A stretch of 7,834 nt of DNA from Hyphomicrobiales bacterium (lineage in GTDB: Bacteria; Pseudomonadota; Alphaproteobacteria; Rhizobiales; Kaistiaceae). The position numbers were made by a program, and so were the translations under genes. The stretch covers positions 1-7,834 of the forward strand of contig JAFKJZ010000092.1 of the NCBI GenBank assembly GCA_017305815.1. Direction: 5' to 3'. Positions 1 to 6,280 of this stretch are shown here, one piece after another (the stretch's first letter is position 1; every line of letters starts with the position of its first letter). The notes below the pieces were generated by a model. The model was given only the letters and a program-made list of their open reading frames with translations, was not told the origin of the DNA and did not search any database.

Positions 1-687
1 GACGGTGCCGGACGAGATGCGGCCGGTGATCAGGCGGCCGAGATAGGGGTTCGATTCGAGCAGCGTGCCGATCATGCGGAACGGACCCTCCTCGACATGC
101 GGGGCGGGAACGTGGCGCAGCACCAGCTCGAACAGCGGCGCCATGCCCTCCTCATGCGAGCCGTCGGGCGACAGCGACATCCAGCCGTTCTTGCCGGAAC
201 CGTAGAGGATCGGGAAGTCGAGCTGCTCGTCGGTGGCGTCGAGGGCGGCGAACAGGTCGAACACCTCGTTGACGACTTCCTGGACGCGGGCGTCGGCCTT
301 GTCGACCTTGTTGATCGCGACGATCGGGCGAAGGCCGAGCTTCAGCGCCTTGCCGACGACGAACTTGGTCTGCGGCATCGGGCCTTCGGCGGCGTCGACC
401 AGCACGATCACGCCGTCGACCATGTTCAGGATGCGCTCGACCTCGCCGCCGAAATCGGCGTGGCCGGGGGTGTCGACGATGTTGATGCGGGCATCGTGCC
501 AGGTGATCGAGGTCGCCTTGGCGAGGATGGTGATGCCGCGCTCCTTTTCGATGTCGTTCGAATCCATGACGCGCTCGGCGACGCGCTGGTTGTCACGGAA
601 GGAGCCGGACTGCTGCAGCAGCTTGTCCACGAGGGTTGTCTTGCCATGATCGACGTGCGCGATGATGGCGATATTGCGAAGGGTCAT
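1..687 (-). CDS. typA: Translational GTPase TypA/BipA, N-terminal part (3' end beyond window)
   Basis: This is a ribosome-associated GTPase of the EF-G/LepA superfamily, linked in other bacteria to ribosome assembly and growth under stress or cold. The 229 visible residues begin [20 protein letters not shown]. They show all GTPase motifs in order: P-loop AHVDHGKT (10-17), switch I with ERGITI (49-54), DTPGH (72-76), NKVD (126-129) and a G5-like SGK (164-166). The SPYDGSH-like insertion region ([11 protein letters not shown], 171-181) and the [16 protein letters not shown] stretch that opens domain II are typical of TypA rather than LepA or EF-G. Family members are about 605-610 aa, so roughly 380 residues lie outside the window. 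The ATG at 687 is supported by the conserved N-terminus; the upstream GGA (8 nt away) is only a weak Shine-Dalgarno. It is transcribed divergently from the MarR gene. Confidence 0.96.
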   Translation of the reverse strand, partial: MTLRNIAIIAHVDHGKTTLVDKLLQQSGSFRDNQRVAERVMDSNDIEKERGITILAKATSITWHDARINIVDTPGHADFGGEVERILNMVDGVIVLVDAAEGPMPQTKFVVGKALKLGLRPIVAINKVDKADARVQEVVNEVFDLFAALDATDEQLDFPILYGSGKNGWMSLSPDGSHEEGMAPLFELVLRHVPAPHVEEGPFRMIGTLLESNPYLGRLITGRISSGTV

Positions 688-743
688 GTGCGAATCCGAA
701 AAGGCACGGCGGCGTCGGACAGGTGCCTCGAGACGGCCGGCAG

Positions 744-760
744 ATTTTGCGGCGCAAAAT
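744..760. promoter_or_regulatory. 17-bp palindrome upstream of typA (candidate operator)
   Basis: ATTTTGCG-G-CGCAAAAT is a perfect inverted repeat with 8-bp arms and a single central base. It lies 57 bp upstream of the typA ATG in otherwise GC-rich DNA. The size and symmetry fit a site for a dimeric regulator or a compact mRNA hairpin. No cognate protein can be named; the neighbouring MarR gene has a different palindrome at its own promoter. The symmetry is seen directly, the function is inferred. Confidence 0.4.
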
Positions 761-775
761 GATCGAAAAGGCCGT

Positions 776-802
776 AAAACGCAACCTCCCTTGCGGGGGT
801 TG
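776..802 (-). other. Leader hairpin with GCAA tetraloop and short U-tract before typA
   Basis: Read on the minus strand, CAACC-CCC-GCAA-GGG-A-GGTTG folds into an 8-bp stem with one bulged A, closed by a GNRA-type GCAA loop. It is followed by CG and then TTTT. It lies about 90-115 nt upstream of the typA ATG. If the typA transcript starts upstream of it, the hairpin would sit in the 5' leader and could act as a weak attenuator or a stability element. No gene reads into it on that strand, so it is not the terminator of another gene. Confidence 0.35.
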
Positions 803-878
803 TGATGACGCTACGGAAGGCCCGGCTGGTGACGTAACGTAAGTTTGACCAGCGGATCGCGCTTTCCCCAGCGTCGCG

Positions 879-908
879 TTGACTTTTCCGGCCATCGCGA
901 TTTATAAT
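879..908 (+). promoter_or_regulatory. Sigma70-type promoter of the MarR-family gene
   Basis: The -35 box TTGACT (879-884) and the -10 box TATAAT (903-908) are separated by 18 bp. The -10 is a perfect consensus hexamer in an AT-rich island, which is rare in this GC-rich background. Predicted transcription would start near 914-916 and leave a short leader holding the GGAGAG ribosome binding site (930-935). Confidence 0.8.
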
Positions 909-925
909 ATGGAATTCTTATTATA
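903..925. promoter_or_regulatory. Inverted repeat over the -10 and start site (candidate MarR operator)
   Basis: TATAATA (903-909) and TATTATA (919-925) are perfect 7-bp inverted arms separated by 9 bp containing GAATTC. The left arm contains the -10 box and the element covers the expected start site, where an autorepressor would block RNA polymerase. MarR-family proteins usually bind AT-rich palindromes of about 16-24 bp in their own promoters, so autoregulation is the natural inference. A second, wider pair, GTTGACT (878-884) and AGTCAAC (934-940), brackets the same promoter. Confidence 0.55.
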
Positions 926-942
926 CGCTGGAGAGTCAACTT

Positions 943-1395
943 TTGGCAGCCACGACCGAAGATCCGCTTGGTCTCGTCCTCGTCGATGTCGCGCGATTGC
1001 TGCGTCGGCGCTTTGAGAAGGCGTTGGAAAACGCCGGGCTCGGTTTGACGGTCGCCGAGGCGCGAACCCTGGCCTTCGTGAGCCGTCATCCCGGCCTTCG
1101 CCAGTCGACCCTTGCCGAGGAGCTCTGCGTCGAGCCGATGACGCTCGTCGGCTTCCTCGACCGGCTCGAGGCGGCGACGCTGGTGGAGCGGATCCAGGAT
1201 CCGGCCGACCGCCGTGCCAAGTTGATCCGGCTGACGCCGAACGCCGCCGGCGTCGTGCGGCGCATCCGCGCCGTCGGCAAGACGGTACGCGAGGATGCCG
1301 AGCGCGGCATCGACCCGGCCGTCATCGAGACGATGCGCCTGGCGCTCCTGAAGATGCAGGACAACATCCTCGCCAGCGACGACGTGCTCGTCTGA
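943..1395 (+). CDS. MarR-family winged-helix transcriptional regulator
   Basis: This is a 150-aa DNA-binding protein of the MarR fold, which usually acts as a dimeric repressor released by small phenolic, oxidant or other ligands. Helix 1 and the dimer region occupy residues about 10-32. The winged helix spans about 36-100, with the HTH LRQSTLAEELCVEPMTLVGF (52-71), a following helix LDRLEAATLVER (72-83) and the wing DPADRRAKLIRLT (87-98), the family signature. The C-terminal helices (102-145) complete the dimerisation domain. A single cysteine (C62) makes a two-cysteine redox switch of the OhrR type unlikely. The start is TTG at 943, chosen because GGAGAG (930-935) lies 7 nt upstream and no in-frame ATG fits. 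It has its own promoter and terminator and is therefore probably monocistronic. The target genes and ligand are unknown; typA is divergent but an unlikely target. Confidence 0.9.
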   Translation: MAATTEDPLGLVLVDVARLLRRRFEKALENAGLGLTVAEARTLAFVSRHPGLRQSTLAEELCVEPMTLVGFLDRLEAATLVERIQDPADRRAKLIRLTPNAAGVVRRIRAVGKTVREDAERGIDPAVIETMRLALLKMQDNILASDDVLV

Positions 1396-1443
1396 TCCAC
1401 TGGGCGCAGCGATGCGCCCGGCCACCCGAGCCTGATCCAGTTG

Positions 1444-1478
1444 AAGCCCGTGCCGATTTCGATCGACGCGGGCTTTTT
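1444..1478 (+). terminator. Rho-independent terminator with UUCG loop after the MarR gene
   Basis: AAGCCCG (1444-1450) pairs with CGGGCTT (1469-1475). The stem continues inward through a G-U pair, a G-C pair and one mismatch to CGAT/ATCG, closed by a TTCG tetraloop (1458-1461), with TTTTT at 1474-1478. It is 49 nt downstream of the MarR stop. On the minus strand, where the deoB-operon transcript arrives, the same hairpin is followed only by TTCAAC, so it would stop that transcript poorly. Confidence 0.9.
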
Positions 1479-1537
1479 CGTTTGGGGGGCGTGCCGGCGC
1501 TGGCGTGCTCGGCGCCGAGTTGCTGAGCGAAGAGGGC

Positions 1538-2443
1538 CTAGTCGCGGCGGCGGGGCAGGTTCAGCGTCTCGGCCAACTGGCGATAGAGCGCGGGATCGGC
1601 GGCGACAAAGCCGCCGGGCAGGCCGCGCTCGATCGCGTCATAGGCCTCGGGCTGGACATTGCGCATTTCCGTCAGCGCCTGCAGCAGGCTCGACTTCGCC
1701 ATCTCCGGCAGGTCCTTGCGGACGACATGCGGCCCGAAAGGGATCAGATCCGACTGCCAGACGATCTTGAGCGTGGAAGGCGAGAGCACGCCGTCGCCGG
1801 CGAGCTGGCCGAACGGGCCGGAACCGATCGAGGGGCTCAGCGGATCGGACGCCATCGACCATGCCGTGGCGAGGTCGACTTCGCCGGCGGCAAGGGCGGC
1901 GAGCGCCGCGGCGCTGTCGGGCGTCTCGACGATGCGCAGGAAATAGCTGGCGGGATCGATGCCTTCCTTCGCCATCCCCGCATAGGCGGCGCGGCGGCCG
2001 GAGAGCGAATCCTTGCCGCCGACGGCAAGCCGCATGTTGCGCGCCTCGGCGAGGGTGGAAACCGGGCCGTCTGTGCGCGCCACCAGCAACGCGCGGAAAC
2101 CGCGCAGATGGTCGGCCGAGGTCGGCTGTACCAGCGGCTCGACGCAATCGCAGCGCCGGTCGAGCGTGATATAGGCCAGCGAGGACAGCACGGCATATTG
2201 CACGCGGCCGGTCGCCTGAGCCTCCATCAGCGCTTCATAGCTTCTGGCCGGGAACAGCTCGACCGGAACGGCGAGCGCGTATTGCAGCTGCCAGCGGAAT
2301 TTCTCCAGCCGCGCTACCTCGTAGTTCGGATTGTCGCCGGCGATGAAGCCGACCCGCAGCGTGCCGACGTCGTCGCGCCAGCTGGCGAAGGCCGGCGCGG
2401 TCAAGGTCAGCAGCAGGGCGATCCAGGCGAGGGCGCGGCGCAT
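1538..2443 (-). CDS. PhnD-like periplasmic substrate-binding protein (orphan)
   Basis: This 301-aa protein has an N-terminal signal peptide: MRR, then a hydrophobic core at about 4-18, with probable cleavage after AFA (18-20). The mature part starts with TLRVGFI (28-34) and fits the phosphate/phosphonate (PhnD/PtxB-like) binding-protein fold. It shows YEALMEAQATGRVQYAVLSS (69-88), the hinge-like GGKDSLSGRRAAY (142-154), a GEVDLATAWS segment (187-196) and SDLIPFGPHVVRKDLPE (231-247). It lacks the usual DPxSTSG sequence, having KDSLSG instead, so the ligand may not be a phosphonate. Cysteines C98 and C100 lie close together in RRCDCVE. The ATG is preceded by GAGGAG, and the gene starts 9 bp after the deaminase stop, so it is the last gene of the deoB operon. 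No permease or ATPase is encoded nearby. It may serve a distant transporter, a sensor, or a nucleoside-related uptake role. Confidence 0.8.
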   Translation of the reverse strand: MRRALAWIALLLTLTAPAFASWRDDVGTLRVGFIAGDNPNYEVARLEKFRWQLQYALAVPVELFPARSYEALMEAQATGRVQYAVLSSLAYITLDRRCDCVEPLVQPTSADHLRGFRALLVARTDGPVSTLAEARNMRLAVGGKDSLSGRRAAYAGMAKEGIDPASYFLRIVETPDSAAALAALAAGEVDLATAWSMASDPLSPSIGSGPFGQLAGDGVLSPSTLKIVWQSDLIPFGPHVVRKDLPEMAKSSLLQALTEMRNVQPEAYDAIERGLPGGFVAADPALYRQLAETLNLPRRRD

Positions 2444-2452
2444 GTCTTCTCC

Positions 2453-3430
2453 TCAGGCGGGCAGGCGGGCGAGCAGGCGGCTCCGCGTCGGCTCGTCGAC
2501 GAAGGCAGCCTCGATCGAGGTGCGGGTCGCCTGCTCGAGCGCGGCGTCGGACAGGCCGAGATCGCGCGACAGCCAGCCATATTCGGCCCCGATCGAAGAA
2601 CGGAAATAGGGCGGATCGTCGGAGCTGACAGTGACGCGGGCGCCCGCGTCCTGCAGGCGGCGATAGGGGTGGTCGGCGATCGCCGGATAGAGGCCGAGCG
2701 CGACGTTGGAGCCGGGGCAGAGCTCCAGCACGATGCCTTCCTCGACGATGCGGCGCACGAGGTCGGCGTCCTCGATGGCGCGCACGCCATGGCCGATCCG
2801 CGTGACGCCGAGATGGTCGAGCGCGGCGCGCACGCTCTCCGGGCCGCCGAATTCGCCGGCATGCACGGTGAGCCCGAGTCCGGCCTCGCCGGCGATGCGG
2901 AAGGCGTCGGCGAAGTCCCTGGGGTGGTGCATGCGTTCGTCGCCGGCGACGCCGAAGCCGGTGACCAGCGGATGCGGCTCGTTCGCCACCGTCTCGGCGG
3001 CGACGAGGATGCGGTCCGGGCCGTAATGGCGCACGCCGGTGGCGATCATCCGCCCGACGATGCCGGTCGCGGCTTCCGCATCGCGAATGCCCTGCGCCAG
3101 GCCCTCGACATAGTCGCGATAGGAAAGGCCGGAGGCGAGCGCGTGGTCGGACGAGATGAACACCTCGCCATAGATCGCGCCTTCGGCGGCGAGGCTGGAG
3201 AAATAGGTGAAGGTGAGGTCGCGATAGTCCTCCGGCGTGCGGAAGACGGCGGCGGCGCGGTCATAGGCGTTCAGGAACGAGGTGAAGTCGTGCCAGGCGA
3301 AGGCGCCCTGCTCGTCGAACAGGCCGGTCAGGTCGACGCCGTGGCGGGCGCCGACATGGCGCACCAGTTCCGGCGACGCCGCACCCTCGACGTGGCAATG
3401 CAGTTCGGCCTTGAGAAGATGGGCAACCAT
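2453..3430 (-). CDS. add: Adenosine deaminase family protein (adenosine or adenine deaminase)
   Basis: This is a 325-aa TIM-barrel zinc hydrolase that removes the 6-amino group of adenosine/deoxyadenosine, or possibly adenine, in purine salvage. The metal and catalytic motifs are complete: ELHCHVEGA with H11 and H13, TVHAGEF with H190 and catalytic E193, RIGHG with H214, and SSDDPPYF with D271 and D272. LCPGSN (238-242 region) is also family-typical. Length is normal. The SDDPPYF form resembles the adenine-deaminase branch (SDDPAYF) as much as the classical TDDP form, so the exact substrate is not settled by sequence. The start ATG overlaps the deoB stop (TGATG), with GGAG 9 nt upstream, implying translational coupling. 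Its place after deoB supports a role in nucleoside catabolism: inosine or deoxyinosine made here would be phosphorolysed and the sugar phosphate passed to DeoB. Confidence 0.88.
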   Translation of the reverse strand: MVAHLLKAELHCHVEGAASPELVRHVGARHGVDLTGLFDEQGAFAWHDFTSFLNAYDRAAAVFRTPEDYRDLTFTYFSSLAAEGAIYGEVFISSDHALASGLSYRDYVEGLAQGIRDAEAATGIVGRMIATGVRHYGPDRILVAAETVANEPHPLVTGFGVAGDERMHHPRDFADAFRIAGEAGLGLTVHAGEFGGPESVRAALDHLGVTRIGHGVRAIEDADLVRRIVEEGIVLELCPGSNVALGLYPAIADHPYRRLQDAGARVTVSSDDPPYFRSSIGAEYGWLSRDLGLSDAALEQATRTSIEAAFVDEPTRSRLLARLPA

Positions 3431-4647
3431 CAGAGAAAACTCCGTCCATGTCGTCCGGGCGCGAGCCCGAGATGCGCCGCGACCGTCTCGCCGATATCGG
3501 CGTAGCTGGCGCGCGCGCCGATGTTTTTTCCCGGCAGCCCGGGGCCGAAGGCGAGGATCGGCACCTGCTCGCGGGTGTGGTCGGTGCCGCGCCAGGTCGG
3601 GTCGCAGCCATGATCGGCGGTGATGACGACGAGATCGCCGGGCCTGAGCGCCGCCTCGATCTCCGGCAGGCGGGCGTCGAACGCCTCGAGCGCCGCCGCA
3701 TAGCCGGGAACGTCGCGGCGATGGCCATAGAGCATGTCGAAATCGACCAGGTTCGAGAAAACGAGGTCGCCGTCCGCCGCGTCCCGGATCGCTGCCAGCG
3801 TCGCGTCGGTCAGCGCCTTGTTGCCGGCCGCCTTGTAGAGCCTGCCGATGCCCTGGTGGGCGAAGATGTCGCCGATCTTGCCGACGGCGCGGGTGGTGTG
3901 GCCTGCGGCTATGACCCGGTCGAGCAGGGTCGGCTCAGGCGGCGGCACGGCATAATCGCGCCGGTTGCCGGTGCGCTCGAAGGTCTCCGCCGTCTCGCCG
4001 ATGAAGGGCCGGGCGATGACGCGGCCGATCCGGTAGGGGTCGACCAGGCGGCGCACCGTCTCGCAGAGGGCGTAAAGCCGGTCGAGGCCGAAATGGGTCT
4101 CGTGCGCGGCGATCTGGAAGACCGAATCGGCCGAGGTGTAGGCGATCGGCTTGCCGGTGCGGATATGTTCCTCGCCGAGCTCGGCCAGGATCGTCGTGCC
4201 GGAAGCGTGCTTGTTGCCCAGGAGTCCGGGCAGGCCCGTCTCGTGCAGGATCGCCTCGGTCAGCTCGGCCGGGAAGCAGGGCTCGGTCTCCGGGAAATAG
4301 CCCCAGTCGAAAGGCACCGGCACGGCGGCGATCTCCCAATGGCCGGACGGCGTGTCCTTGCCGTTCGAGACTTCCGCCGCATGGCCGAAGATCGCCGTCG
4401 GCGCCGGCTCGGGCAGGCCGGCCGGCCAGATGCCGCTGGCGCCGGCCGCCGCCGCGCCGAGGCCGAGGCGACCGAGATTCGGCAGGGCGAGCGGCCCGGC
4501 GCGCAGGCCGGCGCGGTCGCCGCGCCCGGCGGCGCAGGCGGCCGCGATATGGCCGAGCGTATCCGCGCCGGCGTCGCCATAGGCTTCGGCGTCGGTAGCA
4601 CCGCCGATACCGACGGAATCGAGAACAATCAGAATGGCGCGCGGCAT
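3430..4647 (-). CDS. deoB: Phosphopentomutase
   Basis: This cytoplasmic enzyme interconverts (deoxy)ribose 1-phosphate and 5-phosphate, linking nucleoside phosphorolysis to central carbon metabolism. The 405-aa protein matches the usual length of about 400-407. It belongs to the alkaline-phosphatase-like metalloenzymes. Visible residues matching the two-manganese site are D10 ([12 protein letters not shown]), D304 and H309 (VDFDMLYGH), D345 and H346 (ITADHGCDP) and H357 (GTDHTREQ). The phosphorylated threonine is T99 in [10 protein letters not shown]. An upstream in-frame ATG at 4728 would add 27 residues, but homologues begin at [13 protein letters not shown], so 4647 is chosen. The ribosome binding site there is weak (AGG about 10 nt upstream). 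It is the first gene of the operon with the deaminase and binding protein, and is divergent from upp. Confidence 0.95.
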   Translation of the reverse strand: MPRAILIVLDSVGIGGATDAEAYGDAGADTLGHIAAACAAGRGDRAGLRAGPLALPNLGRLGLGAAAAGASGIWPAGLPEPAPTAIFGHAAEVSNGKDTPSGHWEIAAVPVPFDWGYFPETEPCFPAELTEAILHETGLPGLLGNKHASGTTILAELGEEHIRTGKPIAYTSADSVFQIAAHETHFGLDRLYALCETVRRLVDPYRIGRVIARPFIGETAETFERTGNRRDYAVPPPEPTLLDRVIAAGHTTRAVGKIGDIFAHQGIGRLYKAAGNKALTDATLAAIRDAADGDLVFSNLVDFDMLYGHRRDVPGYAAALEAFDARLPEIEAALRPGDLVVITADHGCDPTWRGTDHTREQVPILAFGPGLPGKNIGARASYADIGETVAAHLGLAPGRHGRSFL

Positions 4648-4676
4648 GAAGGGACAACCTGAGCGATCGGGCCGAC

Positions 4677-4706
4677 AAGATAGGCCAGGCTTGGCCACGG
4701 TCACAA
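4677..4706 (-). promoter_or_regulatory. Probable deoB operon promoter with palindrome in the spacer
   Basis: On the minus strand, TTGTGA (4706-4701) and TATCTT (4682-4677) are spaced by 18 bp and lie 30 bp upstream of the deoB ATG. The spacer holds an inverted repeat, GGCCA-GGCT-TGGCC (4683-4696). An operator between -35 and -10 would allow repression of the salvage operon, but the repressor is not identifiable here. The -35 matches consensus in 4 of 6 positions and the -10 in 4 of 6. Confidence 0.45.
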
Positions 4707-4763
4707 GCGGGGCGATCCGTGGGGACAATCGGCGGCCGCCGGCGAGCTGACGCAGCGGCGCGG

Positions 4764-4792
4764 TTTCCAGCGCCGGGCTGGCAGGCTACGGT
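4764..4792 (+). promoter_or_regulatory. Possible weak upp promoter
   Basis: TTTCCA (4764-4769) and TACGGT (4787-4792), 17 bp apart, are the best placed -35/-10 pair upstream of upp. Both hexamers are poor (4/6 and 3/6). A small inverted repeat, CCAGC/GCTGG (4767-4771 and 4777-4781), overlaps the spacer. This is offered only as the most likely position. Confidence 0.2.
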
Positions 4793-4821
4793 AGGCGCAA
4801 CCAAGACAAGCGAGGCCAATG

Positions 4822-5451
4822 ATGAACGGCGTGACGGTGATCAACCACCCCCTGGTGCAGCACAAGCTCACCATCATGCGCGACAAGCACACTTCGACCG
4901 CCGGCTTCCGCCGGCTCCTGCGCGAGATCTCGACGCTGCTCTGCTACGAGGTGACGCGCGACCTCGAGATGACGACGACGACGATCGAGACGCCGATCAC
5001 CGAGATGGAAGCGCCGACGCTGGCCGGCAAGAAGCTGGTGTTCGCCTCGGTGCTGCGCGCCGGCAACGGCCTGCTCGAGGGCATGCTCGACCTGGTGCCG
5101 GCGGCGCGCGTCGCCCATATCGGCCTCTATCGCGATCCGAAGACGCTGCAGGCCGTCGAATATTACTTCAAGGCGCCGGACAGCCTCGACGAGCGGCTGA
5201 CCATCGTCGTCGACCCGATGCTGGCGACCGCCAATTCGGCGATCGCCGCGGTCGAGCGGCTGAAGGAGCGCGGCGCCAAGGATATCCGCTTCCTCTGCCT
5301 GCTGGCGGCGCCGGAAGGCATCGCCAACTTCCAGGGCGCTCATCCCGACGTGCCGATCTTCACCGCCTCGATCGACAAGCAACTGAACGAGAAGGGCTAT
5401 ATCGTTCCGGGCCTCGGCGACGCCGGCGACCGGATGTACGGCACCAAGTAA
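4822..5451 (+). CDS. upp: Uracil phosphoribosyltransferase
   Basis: This enzyme converts uracil and PRPP to UMP and pyrophosphate in pyrimidine salvage in the cytoplasm. The 209-aa product has the family length (E. coli Upp 208). Motifs by residue from the chosen start: [16 protein letters not shown] near the N-terminus, the [19 protein letters not shown] segment, the PRPP-binding loop [12 protein letters not shown], and the C-terminal uracil-binding [18 protein letters not shown]. Two ATGs are adjacent, at 4819 and 4822. GAGG (4812-4815) is 3 nt from the first and 6 nt from the second, so 4822 is preferred; the alternative adds one Met. It is divergent from deoB, consistent with a salvage cluster, and is followed by moeB after 64 bp. 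Confidence 0.96.
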   Translation: MNGVTVINHPLVQHKLTIMRDKHTSTAGFRRLLREISTLLCYEVTRDLEMTTTTIETPITEMEAPTLAGKKLVFASVLRAGNGLLEGMLDLVPAARVAHIGLYRDPKTLQAVEYYFKAPDSLDERLTIVVDPMLATANSAIAAVERLKERGAKDIRFLCLLAAPEGIANFQGAHPDVPIFTASIDKQLNEKGYIVPGLGDAGDRMYGTK

Positions 5452-5452
5452 G

Positions 5453-5491
5453 GACCGAAGCGTCGGAGGCCGCGCTTCGGTCTGGCCTCCG
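5453..5491 (+). other. Two mutually exclusive hairpins between upp and moeB
   Basis: Arm GACCGAAGCG (5453-5462) pairs perfectly with CGCTTCGGTC (5473-5482). The loop of that hairpin holds CGGAGGCC (5464-5471), which pairs perfectly with GGCCTCCG (5484-5491). Each stem uses bases in the other's loop, so only one can form fully. No T-run follows either (GCGCTGCC comes next), so a classic intrinsic terminator is not supported. It starts one base after the upp stop and ends 24 nt before the moeB ATG. It may be a transcript-end stabiliser for upp or a switch affecting moeB. Confidence 0.5.
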
Positions 5492-5515
5492 CGCTGCCGG
5501 TTTCGGACAACGGAC

Positions 5516-6280
5516 ATGGCGTTCTCCGCCGACGAGATCGAGCGTTATTCGCGCCATCTTCTGCTCGCCGAGGTCGGTGGCCCCGGCCAGCAGAAGCTTG
5601 CCGCCGCGCGGGTGCTGGTGCTGGGCGCCGGGGGGCTCGGCGCGCCGCTGATCCAGTATCTGGCCGCCGCCGGCGTCGGCACGATCGGCGTCGTCGACGG
5701 CGACCGCGTCGCGCTCTCCAACCTGCAGCGCCAGGTCATCCATGACACGGCGGCGGTCGGCGCCCTCAAGGTCGAGAGTGCCCGCGCCGCCGTGCATCGG
5801 CTGAACCCGCATGTCGCCGTCGAGGCGCATGCGCTGCGGCTCACGGCCGAAAACGCCGATGCGCTGCTTGCCGCCTATGACGTCGTCGCCGACGGCACCG
5901 ACAATTTCGAGACGCGCTATCTCGCCGCCGACCGATGCGCTGCGCTGGAGCGGCCGCTGGTGACGGCGGCGGTCGGACGCTTCGACGGCTCGCTGACGAC
6001 GCTTTTGCCCTGGACGGTCGATGCCGAGGGCGCGCAGAACCCCAGCTATCGCGACCTGTTTCCGGCGCCGCCGCCGCCCGGCCTTGTGCCGAGCTGCGCG
6101 GAGGCCGGCATTCTCGGCGCGCTGACGGGGATCCTGGGCAGCCTGCAGGCGGCGGAGGTGCTGAAGCTTGTCCTCGGCATCGGCGAGCCGCTGGTCGGGC
6201 GGCTGCTGCTGGTCGACGCGCTCTCCATGCGCTTCGAGACCATCCGCTACAAGCGCAAGGCGCGCCCGGCGGAATCCTAG
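5516..6280 (+). CDS. moeB: MoeB/HesA/ThiF family adenylyltransferase (zinc-less type)
   Basis: This is an E1-like enzyme that activates the C-terminal glycine of a small sulfur carrier (MoaD for molybdopterin, or ThiS-like) by adenylation. It has 254 aa. Features are R10 and R13 in the N-terminal helix, the nucleotide loop GAGGLG (37-42), DGD (61-63), NLQRQ (69-73), K85, and DGTDN (126-130) with the catalytic aspartate D129. PSCAEAG (192-198, C194) and GSLQAAEVLK (208-217) are MoeB signatures. The zinc-binding CxxC pairs of E. coli MoeB are absent: the first is SYRD (177-180) and the C-terminus RYKRKARPAES has no cysteine. This form occurs in rhizobial relatives, where the fold is complete without zinc. 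No rhodanese domain is attached. The start at 5516 has only a weak GGA upstream. Its stop TAG lies within the repeat at 6277-6383. No other molybdopterin or thiamin genes are in view, so the partner is uncertain. Confidence 0.88.
   Translation: MAFSADEIERYSRHLLLAEVGGPGQQKLAAARVLVLGAGGLGAPLIQYLAAAGVGTIGVVDGDRVALSNLQRQVIHDTAAVGALKVESARAAVHRLNPHVAVEAHALRLTAENADALLAAYDVVADGTDNFETRYLAADRCAALERPLVTAAVGRFDGSLTTLLPWTVDAEGAQNPSYRDLFPAPPPPGLVPSCAEAGILGALTGILGSLQAAEVLKLVLGIGEPLVGRLLLVDALSMRFETIRYKRKARPAES

Noticed and set aside
97..762. 221-codon open frame on the plus strand
   Set aside because: It is antisense to typA and its composition mirrors the GTPase codons; no motif supports it.
1508..1519. 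CTCGGCGCCGAG palindrome downstream of the binding-protein gene
   Set aside because: A short GC-only palindrome is expected by chance here and is not followed by a T-run on either strand.
1505..3505. 666-codon open frame on the plus strand
   Set aside because: It lies antisense to the binding protein, deaminase and deoB end, all of which have clear family motifs. Its Arg/Gly/Ala-rich composition is typical of antisense frames in GC-rich DNA, and it has no recognisable domain.
3448..4662. 404-codon open frame on the plus strand
   Set aside because: It is a shadow of deoB in the opposite strand, with low-complexity Arg/Gly/Ala content and no ribosome binding site.
4648..4728. 27-residue N-terminal extension of DeoB from the ATG at 4728
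   Set aside because: The extension is not part of the family, and it would overlap the predicted promoter; the conserved start [13 protein letters not shown] is at 4647.
5453..5491. H-type pseudoknot from the two interlocked stems
   Set aside because: Only one base would have to span a 10-bp stem, which is not sterically possible with both full stems formed; alternative folding is more likely.
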